A stretch of DNA of 64,000 nt. Source: Pseudoscleropodium purum (lineage: Eukaryota > Streptophyta > Bryopsida > Hypnales > Brachytheciaceae). The stretch spans positions 19,721,611 through 19,785,610 of the forward strand of contig OZ017801.1 in assembly GCA_963969395.1 (NCBI GenBank), given 5' to 3'. The notes beneath the pieces were generated by a model. The model was not told the origin of the DNA. It saw only the letters and a program-made list of their open reading frames with translations, and did not search any database. A program made the position numbers and the translations under genes. This document shows positions 22,125 through 35,294 of the stretch, one piece after another. Within the stretch, counting starts at the first letter, position 1. Each line of letters opens with the position of its first letter.

Positions 22125-24510
22125 TCAAACTTTAATAAGTATACCGAGGTCGTACAATTCTGTGACAAGGGTGAGACATTCATCCTCCTCCACAGCAAGA
22201 GAGGAAACCTCCACAGGCTCCGGAAATGCTGACAGAAGCTCCTCAAGAGCAGGCGCCACTTCCCAGGAGAACACTACCCGCTTTCCAGGCTCCGGGTCCT
22301 CCGTTTCCTCCTGGTCACCCTCATTGTGCATGTCTCTTGAATTCTTCAGCATGTGGTACACCACCACAGAGTCTCCTTCCACCACCAGCCTTGCAACATC
22401 AGGCGCAACAAGCCTTACCTTCGACTTTGGGGTAATATTCGCCTTTTTGGTTCCCTCCTGCTGCCCAGGCAATGGCAGCCTGGACTGCAAGAACTTCACA
22501 GCAAGCTGGTCGGCAGCAGAGTCCCATGGTATGCTTTGCGAAACAATAGCCATGCACTCCATCACCTTCTCGATGAACGCTGCTCGTGACGGGTTGTCCT
22601 GTTCATCCGAATGTGCCACACCCATGTAGTCTGCATAGCCACGGGGCAGGCTTTCGCGAAGCAGGATGTGATCTTCACTTGCAAGCTCCAGCGCTCTCGG
22701 CATTGCAAGCTCCAGAAAGTCTCCCCAACAGTTGCGCTGTCCCACTGAGACTGTGATGTGGAGGGAATGTGTGTCAGCTGATGCCTTCGCTTGATGAATG
22801 GTGCCTCGGGGCATGTACCTACACAATATTTCCCAAACTCAAATCAAAATTTTGGAACAAGTTGAAATTAGGGAGCCCACCAGAAAAAGGCTTACGAACA
22901 TCTGTTCACGGCAATATTCATTAGATTCAACCCTAAATTTTCACTGAAACAAGGTTAGCGGCCCAGTTTCAAAAGATTGAAGGATAACTCTAACTGCATT
23001 CCAAAATCAAACAAGTTCCAAAACGCAGAATGGCCCACACAGAAGAAGTCTCAAAACATAGCAAACTTGCTGAATCAGACTGCAGATGTGCAATGCCAGT
23101 AACTTACAAGATGTCTCCAGGTTCAAGATCCACATCCAGAATGGGCTCCCCAATTTCATCTTGTTCAAAATTAGGGCTAGAGAATCTGGGGAGTGCTTCG
23201 TCTGGGTTCCGGGGCTTATACACTTTCCATCGCTTTTTTCCTTCGGTCTGAATCACGAATGCTTCAATATCGTCGTAATGTGGGCTAAATCCTTGGGATC
23301 CAGCGGGGGTCAGATAGGCATTGCAGCCTGCCACCGAGCCCCAGTACCGCTCAAAAGCGGACAGGATCAGGAACACCGGGTCACACCACCTCTGCGGATG
23401 CAAAATTCGCACTGACCACCCGTCAGCATATTTCGACCATACTTTAGATGGTTTAGCGGATGTCTCAGACGAATACGTAGATCGACCACCGCCTATATCA
23501 TACTTCGTCACATCTATGTTGAGTCCGTATCTGTAGGGAAATAAAAAAAGAATGCATAAGCTCAGAAAAAAAATATTCCATGTGCACGACAGAATATGTA
23601 GATTTGTATTGCATATCCAAGAAATCACATCAGTACTTAACAATTCTTCACGATATCGATCTCAGATCCAGAGAGTGCAAAAATGAGAACATAGATATAA
23701 GCAGCCAAAAAGAAATCATGAAAACAATACATTAAGGTGTCACATTTAAAATCCACTCAAATAACTTTCACTCAAATTGTCAATACTTTCTTTCTGAATC
23801 AACTTTAAAAGGATTTTTGGATTTTATGTATCATATACTGCAGTAGTGATGATAGAAATGGTAAATTTAACTGTGCAGGTGTACTCTACAAATTCAAATC
23901 TAGAATTACCACAATAACTCTCATTTATTAGTCCACCATGTATATTATAATGAATCTTCACAAATGTTCAAATCAAAAAGACACCCAGTAACCCTAAGGA
24001 ATGAAATTCTCAATCTCTCCAAAAGAGAAACCTCAATGGCACGTACAAGAGCGAAAAGGCAAACATCATAGGGACATACTTCAATTCATGACTCTCCAGA
24101 AGCTTTTCGATCGAGTCTTTGTTGAAGATTCCATCGTAGTAATTCCGATTCTTCGGCCTCCGTATCAGAAACGGCCTCTGCTCCCAAAACTCCTCCTGAA
24201 ACCTCTGGAGTTTTATTGGACTGACGACCCATTCCAGGAACCGCAGTGGTGCACCTGCACTCAAATCCTTCGCCATCTTCAACCCTATTGCATCACCTGA
24301 TTGCTCCCGAGAATCCTCGATCACCTCCATCTTGAAGTCCTCAATGTACTTCACAGCCTCCGGGTCGAAATCCTCCTCCACGCTCATGGATCCGTCCTGG
24401 TCGTCCTCCCCCTCCATCTCTTCCTCCACTTCACTGTCTTCTCCGTCCTCCTGGGGAATGTCCAACGGCGGCAAGGCTGGCCCGTGCTTCGCCTTCTTCA
24501 CATTCCGCAT
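22125..24510 (-). CDS. NO66/RIOX1-type JmjC oxygenase
   Basis: Fe(II)/2-oxoglutarate oxygenase of the ribosomal oxygenase class. Animal and bacterial relatives hydroxylate a histidine or arginine of a ribosomal protein, and animal NO66 is also reported as a histone demethylase. Coding exons 24510-24080, 23530-23108 and 22818-22125 (1548 nt, 515 aa). After a highly acidic N-terminal stretch come LRFLEWVVSPIKLQRFQEEF and WEQRPFLIRR, a family signature. Iron ligands: His228 and Asp230 (SPHYDDIEAF) and His305 (THSLHITVS). The C-terminal winged-helix-like part ends in VTELYDLGILIKV. A 5' leader exon ending at 25028 (tgtagag before gtgagt) would splice to an acceptor at 24548 (ttcttag), placing an intron in the 5' UTR. 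Likely nuclear or nucleolar. Substrate not inferable from sequence. Confidence 0.93.
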
Positions 24511-24547
24511 TGCGACAACAGGCCAATTCGCAATAAGGCAGGTTGTC

Positions 24548-25170
24548 CTAAGAACTAATCAAATCAAGACCAAAGCGCCACTTGACCAGGTGTTCATCTG
24601 GTGTACATTCCTTTACCAATGCGTACCTATAGTGAAATTTCAAAAACCAAGTTCAGAACATTCATCACGAAAACTTTGACCTTCATAACTATTGCATACG
24701 GTATCCAATTCTCACATTCTTTGATGTGATGGAATGCTCATTCATCCAGCGACAACTTATGAAATCTGAATACCCTAATTATAGAAACAAATACTGAATG
24801 AAAAACAGCCTAACTTGACAGAAAAATTTAGGTCAAGACCGCGCATTTCCAAAAGCAGTCGCGTGGGCATCGATATCAACATAGAGACTGCGTGATCAAG
24901 CTAGAAAGAGGATCCCGAAGAAGATACAATTTTCGACCATAGATGAGTGAAGGCCAAGAAGAAACCCTAAAATTCCTGCCCGCACTGTTGTCGCATATAC
25001 AAAAGGTTTCAGAATATACATACTCACCTCTACAGAAGCTCTGTCCTTGGAAGCTCTCTCGATTTGTGCAAAGTCGAAGATGTAAGCCGACGAAATTGAT
25101 CTCTGAAGATTTGGAAGTGCTGATTCTTTCCACAGGCGCGATGGCGTCTGATGAAACCCTAAAATGAGGC
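24548..25170 (-). promoter_or_regulatory. NO66 spliced 5' leader with telo-box motifs
   Basis: Probable leader exon from about 25170 to 25028, intron 25027-24548 (gtgagt...ttcttag). Two forward-strand 'aaaccctaaaa' motifs (near 24962 and 25158) resemble the plant telo-box found near start sites of growth-related genes. The transcription start is not determined. Confidence 0.45.
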
Positions 25171-25999
25171 GATTATCTTACCAATAATTCTGGACCAAGT
25201 GGAAACGAAAAGGGGAACGGCTGTAAAGGGGTGGCGGGTATCGGTACCCAGGTATCAACCCCATGTATCTGTAGAGGGTATAAACTTAAGAGGTTTATCG
25301 AGAGGGGGCTTCCATCGCCGGATATCGGTCCTTTTATCACTGCCCAAATCCTTTCTTGATTTTTGGCATAATTTTGCTTAAATCTTGGTACAAGTTCACT
25401 TTTTATGCTATATTCATCAATTAGGTCATTGAGCAAGATGATTTGAGTAGATGATTTCTTGAGATCATGTTCTTAAATAGTTTTAGTGACAAATTTTAAG
25501 TTGGAATTAGATTATGAATTGACATATGTACAGTACATAAGGTTTCATTAGTATATTTTGGAACTACCAAGTCATTATGCTTTCTAAATTTAAGTGCATG
25601 ATACAAAACCCAAAACGAGCACTTAATTGTTCTTTTGACTCTTTTAAGAATTGAAGTTCTTTCTCAATCCCCAATCAAAATGCATTGACCAATCAAACTT
25701 TTGCTTTAGATCATGTTTGTGGATCATCCCACAAGGGCAAATAAAAAGAGCAATTATAGGCAAGTTAAATCTCCAAAGGATATTAATAGCTACACTACTA
25801 TTGAGTATAAGGAAGAAATTGAATCTACAAAGAGGCTTTGAGTTTTTTTACTAATTTTAATACTAATCGAATGAGTATGAGGCTCGCAACATCCTCATTA
25901 GAACCACCATGTAGGATTGCTTGTGTCCACTTGGTGTGTAGAAATTTGTAGGAAGCATATGCTCCAACTTTCATGATGGAACAATCATAAAATTTATGA

Positions 26000-26165
26000 G
26001 ATCATGAAATTGAATTGGATAATGATGATGAATTTTTAATTCATCATGCAATTCTCGGCCCAAATAGTAACTTGAGAAGGATCTTTCCACCTAATTGTAT
26101 GAGATTGTGGAGATGGATTAGATAATGATGACAAATTTTTTGAGTTCATCATACAATTGTTGCAC
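26000..26165. repeat. Two-copy degenerate tandem repeat
   Basis: Units of about 100 bp share 'gagat...gat(t/g)ggata(g)ataatgatga', 'aatttttt..a.ttcatcat.caatt' and a 3' GC-containing end. A related sequence (gtccaattagtgagttgaga) is seen near 27245. Confidence 0.55.
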
Positions 26166-26340
26166 AAGGGGTCACTCCATGTGGCTACTATTTAGATATT
26201 ACGTGCGGTCAAAGTTTTTTGGGGGGGATATTTAAATGTGGACCACCAATTAAATGGTTCTTATTATTACCTAATTTTAGAATTCATAGTATCTTAGGCC
26301 CCTATACTATTACTTTGAATTTGCAAGGAGGGGCATCTTT

Positions 26341-26840
26341 AAAACCCTTACTTCATTATAAGAAAAAAAGTGAAAAAGGCAAATAATAAGATTAGAGCCA
26401 AAAAAAATGACACAAAAAAATGAGGAAGTCAAAAATCATAAACTACCTAAAGCCACACAAAAAATGGGAACAAAAGAAGTCCTAAAGTACCTTTAAGCCA
26501 AAAAAATGGGAAGGAAAAAAACCTTAAACTACCTTGAGTCAAAAAAATGGGAAGAAAAAAAAATGTAAACTAGCTTGGGCCAAAAATATGTGAAGGAAAA
26601 ATAACGTTGAAGTATCTTGAGCCCAAATAAATAGGTTGGGAAAATAAAGCATAAACTACAAAAAGATTAAAAAAAAATGGGAAGGAGAATAAACCTAAAA
26701 CTACCTTGAGGCCAAAAAAATGGAAACAAAAAGATCCTTTAAAGTACCTCAAGCTCAAAAAAACAAGAAGGGAAAAAATTTGTAAACTATCTTAAGTATA
26801 AAAAATAGAAAAGAGAATAAACCTTGAACTACCTAGAAAC
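26341..26840. repeat. AT-rich minisatellite, about 50-bp units
   Basis: Nine to ten diverged units with the pattern 'aaac(t)ac/tcttgagcc' followed by 'aaaaaaatgggaa(g/c)' and an A-rich linker. Good units are near 26440, 26490, 26540, 26590, 26690 and 26740. No open frame. Confidence 0.8.
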
Positions 26841-28617
26841 ATATTAAAACAGTGTCCATGAATGCTTAGCATGCACCTAAAATCCTAACCACTTACAAAT
26901 TGCTATGTTGCTGGCAACAGATAAAAGAAATGAATTTGTCCATCTAAATAGACTAGTAATAGCATTTTTCCATCTAGGCAAGTGGCTTAGCAAGTATACA
27001 AAGTGAACCTAATGACAATAAAATCTTAGGATCTATATCTAAGAGCCTATCATCAAATAAAATAAATTTGATATGAGGTATTATTGACCTATGTATCTTA
27101 CTTATAATTGAATGCACATGATTTAGTACATTGTATATTACCTCTTAGTTATTTCCAAAATTTAGACACTATGAACAAATACCTCCCTATGATATATCAC
27201 ATGTTCTTTGCTAGAAATTTTTAAATGAACCCCCCATGGATTGTTGGTCCAATTAGTGAGTTGAGAAGGCTCTTTTCACCCAAATTTTTACATTATGAAG
27301 TAGCCACTTTGGAGGGGCAATTTTCTCCTAATTATCTAGGCCACACCACTACTAATGTACATGTATTCACATTTAAAATATCTATAGTTAGTCCTTACAT
27401 ATTCTATGGTATATAGAAAGACATCTAGCTTCACAAAAATGATAATTTAGTATGAATGAACTGAATAGTAGGAGGTCTTATAAATTTGTATGGTTCACAT
27501 TATAATTTCCAAAGTTGATAATTAGGATGTAATTAGAGGCACTTGTCACCTGATATTGTTGGCAATTATTGCACATCTAAAACATTGCATGATCTAATCT
27601 AAATACACTACAATACATAGTAATTATCAAAATATTAAATAAAATGGACATTAATGCCAAATAAACTTGATGATTAATTAGCGTGTCTAAATTCTTTTTA
27701 TCATACTAATGGTTAATACCATGTGCTTATGAGAAGTAAAGTGGACCATATTGAATAATTACTTTGGTGTGGTCTATTGTGTAGCTTGGTGATGAACAAA
27801 ATACAAATGAATTGAACATGTCTCCCCAATATGTCTTTGTATGGTTAAGTGGCAAATTACACTATCACATCTTTCTTGCTTTTTTATTTATTTGATATAG
27901 TATCAAAGCAAAGGTATTATATTAGAATAGGATCTATTAGAAATTACAATTGTGATTGAAGAAAATTATCATCAATTTGTTTGTTTATAAGTGAAATCCA
28001 TAATTAAATTTGAATACTTTTTTTTAACTTTAAACTAGGTATTTGATTCAAGTTTTTGGACAAGAATGTGGCCCTTCATGCATACTTTAACTATTAGAAA
28101 TTTGGGCCACATAGATTAGAAAATGACTACAAGTAGACCCATTGAAGTCAAATTTTATTATTAGGATCTTCTTGTGGGTCATTTTCATAGAGCCTAATTT
28201 GTATAAAAGGTATAGAGTAAATAATTTGTATTATAATTATTAATATTTTTAGGATTCTCTATATATTAGATATGCACTAGATTTGGATGAAGATGTGTCG
28301 GACATAGAAGTAGATACTTTGATATCTTATGACAAATGGCCTTAGTATATTCTATCAAATGATAAAATTATTATTTGTTGTCCACCATGCTTTTTTGTCC
28401 ACCAAAAGTCATTTTCCATCGATCAAATGTCACATATGGCCTAGATGTTTGCCAAAATCACATGTATGATTTTTTGTGCGCCCATGGTTGTCCATTTGTC
28501 CTCTAAATATGATTTGCATCCATGAAAGGTAATTCTTATTTACCTAAATTGATTTTCCACCAAAGATAGTTGTAATAGTTATATATGTTTGTTAGGAACT
28601 TGAATGGAACTTTCAAA

Positions 28618-28702
28618 GAGAAAAACGAATTTGCATAAATAGGAAGAAGCTTAAAAAAAATCGAATTTGCGTAAATAGCAAGAAGCTTAATTGAGAATTA
28701 AG
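28618..28702. repeat. Short tandem duplication, about 38-bp units
   Basis: Two adjacent copies of 'cgaatttgc(a/g)taaatag', then '(g/c)aagaagctta', differing at a few positions. Confidence 0.85.
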
Positions 28703-29130
28703 CATGAGAACCAATAGAGGAGGAAGGAGGAAGAGGAAGAGGTTGAAATAGAAGTACCTTTGGGATTTGAATGATAATTCTTTTTAGAAGGGACAACCTA
28801 GGTGGACTCCTTCAACAAAAGAGGATGGGTGGCACACCATCAACACTCCAACTGTTACAGGTAATGTCAAGATTGCATCGAGGCACATGGGCCTCTTGGT
28901 GCACTATGACCCCATGACAAAGATTAGCAATTGAAAGTATTTGATGAAATATAGGATGTGCATATTACAAAAGTAATTAAAATTTGACATGGATTTATAG
29001 ATGAAGACATGCAAATCACAAAGAGGAAGTGGAAGAGTGTAGGGTTGGACTTAAAGTCACTTATAATAACTTTGAACTATCAAATTTCAAGCAACATGAA
29101 TGTTGTAAATGAACTCATATGTCATTATAA

Positions 29131-29310
29131 GGAACTCATGTTTTAGGTGATGAATTTAGGTAACATTCAATATAACAATCTAAGTTTTTATGTCAACAAT
29201 AATGTCTACCATAATGTCAAGATGTTACAACAGATATTATTGTTGATATAGAAACATGAATTATTATATTGAATGTCACCTAAAATCCGTCACCTAACAA
29301 TATGAGTTCC
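29131..29310. repeat. Foldback (inverted repeat) element
   Basis: The left arm begins 'ggaactcatgttttaggtga' and the right arm ends 'cacctaacaatatgagttcc'. The arms are about 77 bp each with several mismatches, separated by about 25 bp. Transcription would give a long hairpin. No coding potential, which would fit a MITE or solo foldback. Confidence 0.8.
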
Positions 29311-29599
29311 TTTTGGTTTATAAATAGTAGTAGGGCTTTTTTTTCAAGTACTTTAAATGGATGCCAAATCTTCAATGATTATAGGATACCTATATTATAA
29401 ATACCTACATTAAAGGTATTTATGTCAAAAGCACCTTCAATGGTTGTAGGATATTTGACTACCTATACAATATTCAATGTTTATATGCTCACATGCTAGC
29501 ATTGTAGGTTAAAAGTCTAGAAAAAAAACACAACTGATTTTCATTCTTTAAAAAAATATAAAATATAAATAGATCCAAGATTAAATGGAAATTTTAATC

Positions 29600-30540
29600 A
29601 TTAACCCCTAAAAAACCAAATTGTGTTTTCTAACAACACAGCAATTTGGAATAGCTCACTACAAATGAAGTTTTTAATTTTATTTTCTTTAAAATTTTCT
29701 CACAACATGGGACCAAGTTTTTCTCAAAGGTCCAAAACTTTTCATACCTTTTTACTATGTGGTTAAAAACTTATTGTATGATTTGTGATTTTTTTCCCAA
29801 TTGGGTAATTTGTGCAAACTTTTTTAAATTACTTTTTTCAGAAGTAAAAATTTGAAATTGTTTTTTAGATTTATATATACGTGGAAATCTTTGAATCATT
29901 TTTTTTTAATCAATGAGATGATACTCATGATAGTTATAAGGAGTTTTAGTTTGTAGATAATTATAAATTTTTGCTCTAGAATATACTTTGAAGTCTAATA
30001 TTGAACTCAATTTTCAATATTTTTGGAAAGAAATAATGTCACAGGATGAATATTATTCTTTATAACATTACAACCATTGAACTAATTGGTATTTTCCAAT
30101 TTCATAACTAAATTGTAAACAATTTAATATTTTGAATCATTCTCTACTTGATTCTATTTACTCTTTTTTGTCTATATGTTGTACAATTTCAAATGATCTA
30201 GGTTTTTTCAAGCATATAGCCAACTTAATTTGAAGAAGGAATAAAAAAAAGCACCACAATTTTGGACATTTTTTAGACAAATGTGACCTTGTGAAGTGCA
30301 ATTGTGTGGATTTTCGCAATACCAAATATTTTTTTGGCAATTTAAATACTAATACTTTGTAATCTATATGGTGGAAATTTCTGAAATTTTTTTGACATAT
30401 TTTTAAAGTAGCATATTACAAGATAATGTAGATACATGTGTCCAAAAATATTTTTTTTCTAAAATTTGATAATTGTACTAGAAATGGTACTATTGGAGCG
30501 TTTTTGGTGAAAATATAGTCAAAGAACTTTAGGGGTTAAT
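29600..30540. mobile_element. Putative non-autonomous element with 13-bp perfect terminal inverted repeats
   Basis: Begins attaacccctaaa (29600-29612) and ends tttaggggttaat (30528-30540), perfect inverted copies of each other. The interior (941 bp in total) is AT-rich without an open frame. No clear target-site duplication is visible. An identical 13-mer starts a second segment at 30750. Classification is open. Confidence 0.5.
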
Positions 30541-30749
30541 AGCACTAAGACCATAGTCCTGAGAAGCCTACCCCAAATCCATTTTGTCCCCCTAAGTATA
30601 GGACAAATGGAGTTTAGCGGTAAAAAAAAATTATATAATTATATAATATTTTTAAAATTCATATAAAACAAAATTTAACATATAGAATACAATAGGATTT
30701 CAATCTTTAGAAAACTAAATGAAGCAAAAATTCAAAATGAAAGTTATCT

Positions 30750-31410
30750 ATTAACCCCTAAATGCTTGAGGCACCCAAATCTTTGTGTTTGCAAAACTTT
30801 GAAGTTAAATAAAACCTTACCAAATTGCTATTTTTAGTAGCTTATATTTTGAAAAAGTTCTTCTTGAAGTCTAGTTTTAGTATCAAAAATTTGATCTTGA
30901 AAATAAATGATAGTGGTTTTTCAATTAAAGATTTTGTGCAAGGGTACCAATTACAATCTTGACTTCCTATAGTGTTGAGAGCTCTTGGAAATGAGCCACA
31001 AATATACTAAATCTTGGAGAAAAAATCACATTCAAAATCAAACTGTTAAAATTATAGAGTACATTTTAAGAAGCTATAAATTGATTGAAATTATACATGT
31101 TAGGCTTTTTAATCTCATATTTTTTTGGTCACCAACTTTTTAGATTTGACTTGTGAAAAGAGGATTGAAAGACTTCACATAATTTTTGCAATTTTAGCAC
31201 CCTCATGGGCAAACATTATAATCTTTCACTCCATAAGTGATAATATTGTATTTTCTTTTTCTATGAGATCTCTAGCATGTCTAGTTTGAATTTGTATGGT
31301 TACAATTCAAAAAAATTGATACAACTTATCAAAATGTTGGCATTTTGTTCAATTTGGAGTAAATTCCAAAAAGTACAAAACAGGTCTTGGGCATTTAGAG
31401 ATTAAGTAGA
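30750..31410. mobile_element. Putative second copy of the TTAACCCCTAAA-end element, diverged
   Basis: Starts attaacccctaaatgcttga. The right end near 31388-31406 (gggcatttagagattaag) is an imperfect inverted match over about 20 bp. The interior has no coding capacity. Confidence 0.4.
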
Positions 31411-34400
31411 TCCAAAAGCATAGGAATGGATGAAAAGGCATGCAAAACCAAAAATGGACAAGCTCTAATAAGAAACACAAAAATCTACATAAAATGTCAC
31501 TAGCTCTATCAAATATTTCTAATTAATTTAGGAAAGTCTATCCAATTTTTCTAAAAGTTCAAAGATGAATTGTTAGAATTTCAGATGAATAGGAATCTAG
31601 GAAAAAATCATGATCTAAATAATCTATTTTTACTACACTCTATCAATATCTTCATCTTCAAATTATAGATTGTCTCAATTGTCACATCCATCTTTGTCAA
31701 TGTTGTATGTACCACAAGAAACACCTTCCTTTAGATCTATATTATCATACAAATTAATTGTAGCTAAGCTTTCAACAAATGCACCTCATTCAAATTGTAC
31801 TAGTATAGCACATTTGCCTTAAGATCTTGGTAGTCTCAAAGACCAACCCAACTAATATCCACTAGTGTAATCTACAATTTTTTGTACATGGTACCCCAAT
31901 TATGGCATAACTACTTGATTCCATGAATGCAAAATGCCTTGCATCAACCATTCCAAAGCATTATTAAGACTTGAGCATATTCTTGTCCATCTTTTAAAAT
32001 AGAAGCTCTCTTTCTCTCTAATCATCTTTGACCTTGTTGGTCTCCTTCTTTTTATTCTTTTTTGTTTTTCCTAAGTTCTTTGGCATATTTTATTAAACTT
32101 TTTTAGATCTTTTACAACACAAATGGTCTCTTTCCACTGTTATGAATGCAATTGTATACTACTCATTGTTTCCAAGGCTTTTTGCAATGAATGTCACCAT
32201 TCCCAATATGTGATAATAATAATTTCCGACATTGACAAACACTCAAGGCACCACTCTAAAGAAATTGATCATTTCTGTCAATATACCTTTGTTAGAGGTG
32301 GAAATAGAGTCTTGTCTTGGTAAATGAGAAATTGCTAGTTCCATGCTTCTTTTGTATCATCATGCTAATTTATCTATTAATATAAGGAAGGAACACCCCA
32401 ATGTGTTTGATGCATGAAAGTGCTACTTCATGAGATGCTCACAAGTGTGTATTTTTCTTATATTAATATGTACCTATTAATGGAAGACACAATTTTAGAA
32501 AATCTAACAATTTTTTTTAATCCCATATGACTTTTGAACATGCTATCCAAATAATGTGTTGTTTGGTGCAATAAAATTTCTTATCACCTGACAATATAAA
32601 TATAATTAATTTCACTAATTTATTGATATAAACTATTCATAGTGGAAAAATGTTGATTTTGAGAGTCCCTATTTTAACCCTTAAGCACACTAATATTTAG
32701 ATTTTAGACAATGTACACAATGAAATTTCCATAATTTGCATATGATAGACTTTTTCATTCATTCATGTTTTGGAACGTAGGTGTACATAATATAGTACAA
32801 ATCAACATAGTTTAAAGCCATGTATGAAGAATGAAAATTGTAGCTCCTATAGAATATAAGGTAAATCAACCTATGATAAGAAAAATAATTGGTTTGCCTT
32901 GTTTGTATTGTTGAATTTTTTTTTATATAAAGACAAATATGAAAAACAAAGAGAACAATTGAAATTTTATTTATTTTGACAAAATATGAATTTGTTACAA
33001 CTTTTTGAAAGTGTGCTATCCAATTAGTCCAAAAGAATTTTTAGACTACCCTAAAACCAACAAAAAGTGTATCCATAATGGTCACTTACAACAATCTCAA
33101 TACTTTGTAATATGGCTACAACTTGAAGGCATTAACCTTATAATGACACAACAACTTGAAAATGTTCAATGGATGACAAAAATTCCTTCTATATATTAAG
33201 ATACAAGTGCAAATGTTAATTTTTGGAATTTTGTGTGGAAGGGGAAGTTTTGCATAGTATTTTGACCTCCAATAAGTGTTGGACTTTTCTAAATAAATGA
33301 TTCACATGGTATCCAAAAGAATGATTTCCACAGTGATCAATGTGGCGTTCCAAGATTAACACTCTAAAGGTGGAAGTTCCTAGTGCAATTGCTCATCACT
33401 CCACCATCATTCAAGACATTGATTGTGGCCACTAACTCAACCTAATGTGGCCCAAATCTCATTTATTGAAAAAAAATTGGACATAGATTGATACAAGACT
33501 ATAATGGATCATTCCCTAGATGTCTCTTATAGGTGGTTTGGTTTAGATAGGTTGGTTACCTTATCCCTCATTCCAAAGAAGTCCACTTGACTCATGCATG
33601 GTTTGGTTGTCATAAGTTGGTTTACCTTATTCCTCATTCAAAAGAAGTTTGCTTGACAGTAGTCTACTCTCAAAAGCAACCATTTATGAACTCATTGCCT
33701 TTTAAGAGCTAATTGCCTTTTCAAAAAAGCTAAACTCCTTGAAACAATTTTCAATAAATTTTCATATGAAGAAAAATAGCAAATTTCATTAGAATGGCAG
33801 CATTCCATGTGCCATTTTCACACCTTGATAACTAGCACAAGTATACATTCCTCACATCTAGGTCAACTTTGGATTTTTAGAAATCTAGAACTAATATAGA
33901 TATTAGACCAAGAAGTTTGAAAAATCTAATATTGGTATAGATTCTAATACAAAAAAAAATGCTCCAAGTTAATGGAATATTGCCATTTTAATGAAATTGG
34001 CCATAAAAATGGAATTGGCATCTAAGCCAAGCTATTTTTCATGTTTTTGAACCTCCATAAATTAGGTGTAAATTTTTGATGTTGAAATACAATGGTCACT
34101 AAAAGCAAACACCTCCTAAATTGTACTAATGTCATAATACTTTTAGAGCATGGGTGCTTTTAGAATAGACTACCTCATGTGTTTAAAGCCTTATTTTTTG
34201 TTCATCTCACAATGAATATAGATGTACATAGTGCCACCTACCTAACCATGGCACCCATGTGAAGAAGGTTTTTTGTATTTTAGGATGTATGGTAGAACCA
34301 CCTATTGTCATCAAGGACCCATCTCCAACCTATAGGGTGCACTATTTCCAACCAAGGCTAGAATAAATGTTCAACCACAACTTTGAATGTATTTTTTTTC

Positions 34401-34496
34401 CTTATCAAAATTAAGATTAATCAAATCATGACACATGTCCCAAAGTAGTGAGCGAAAAGAAGTTCTTAAATGATTGGGATTGGAAGACTCTACATG

Positions 34497-34805
34497 TTAA
34501 AAGATTCTACATATTGGTTGTAGGTTTGGACCAATTAATGGCTTCCAAAATCTATAGTAATTTGAATTCGCCTTCAAATTGTTTGATGTTTGATCGCCTT
34601 CACCACCTGGATATCCGAATAAGTCTAAAGTAAATCCTGTCTCCTTCCTCCCCTGATGATCGAATACCACGAGGTGGTCACCGTTCTCTAAGGCTAGCGG
34701 CGAGTCCTCCCCTCCCAGCCCACCCCCGCTACGCATACGCCCCGGGTTGGAGTCAATCAGTTCATCCATCATGTCGCAAAGAATAAAATCACAAAAATTT
34801 GGCAA
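34497..34805 (-). other. Isolated GC-rich open frame at edge of AT-rich block
   Basis: A 102-codon open frame whose middle part (about 34640-34760) is clearly richer in G and C than its surroundings. It encodes a low-complexity, Gly/Asp/Glu-rich stretch (SGGGLGGEDSPLALENGD, then HLVVFDHQGRKETGF). No family recognised. It may be a coding remnant or exon of an undetected transcript. It lies about 500 bp past the 3' end of RNase Z on the same strand. Confidence 0.25.
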
Positions 34806-35294
34806 TCCCCATGATTTCTACCTTGCTACATGCCAGAGAATTTACATTGCCTTGTACTACTCCAGAATATATACGCAGATCGCTGAAGTGGTCGACAATG
34901 GGTGGTTCTCCCATATCTTGTGTTTTCTTTGAGTTGTGCAAGGTTTCTAAACTTTCTTGTTGTTCTAAAACTTTACTGGGTTCGTACTTTCTGTTCAGCA
35001 GGGAGCAACCACACAAACAACTCCAGATCACACGGTAGAACAGAAAGACCATCACAAACACGACACAACTGTGGCAGTGCAAAAATACAGTACCTGACAA
35101 TCACGAATTTCAGTTTCACAAGGTTCAACCTCCCTGCAAAGCATGAGGGTAACCATGGACTCAGTATAAAAAATTTCATCATTTTAGCTCCTAAGCGTCT
35201 ATATGAATGAATCGATCATAAATCTAAGAACATCCGAGAGCAAAGCAACCTTCTGCATGCTCTCCATGTTGGGGTATAGTACAGAGGCTCCACC

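Larger units (their letters stand above)
25200..34640. other. AT-rich gene-free block with dispersed and tandem repeats
   Basis: Over 9 kb of sequence dominated by A and T, with only short scattered open frames and no recognisable protein. It contains a minisatellite (26341-26840), a two-copy tandem (about 26000-26165), a small tandem (28618-28702), a foldback (29131-29310) and segments with TTAACCCCTAAA-type ends (29600-30540, 30750-31410). All are listed separately. The rest is simple AT-rich sequence with no feature I can support. Confidence 0.7.

Noticed and set aside
22045..22629. 194-codon plus-strand frame
   Set aside because: Antisense shadow of the last NO66 exon, which has clear JmjC-family sequence.
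25200..34600. Possibility that the AT-rich block is an inserted virus or retroelement
   Set aside because: No long open frame, no polymerase, capsid or integrase motif, and no long terminal repeats recognised on either strand.
34789..35100. 103-codon minus-strand frame downstream of RNase Z
   Set aside because: Probably the RNase Z 3' UTR. No start context or domain, and the catalytic protein is already complete at 35295.
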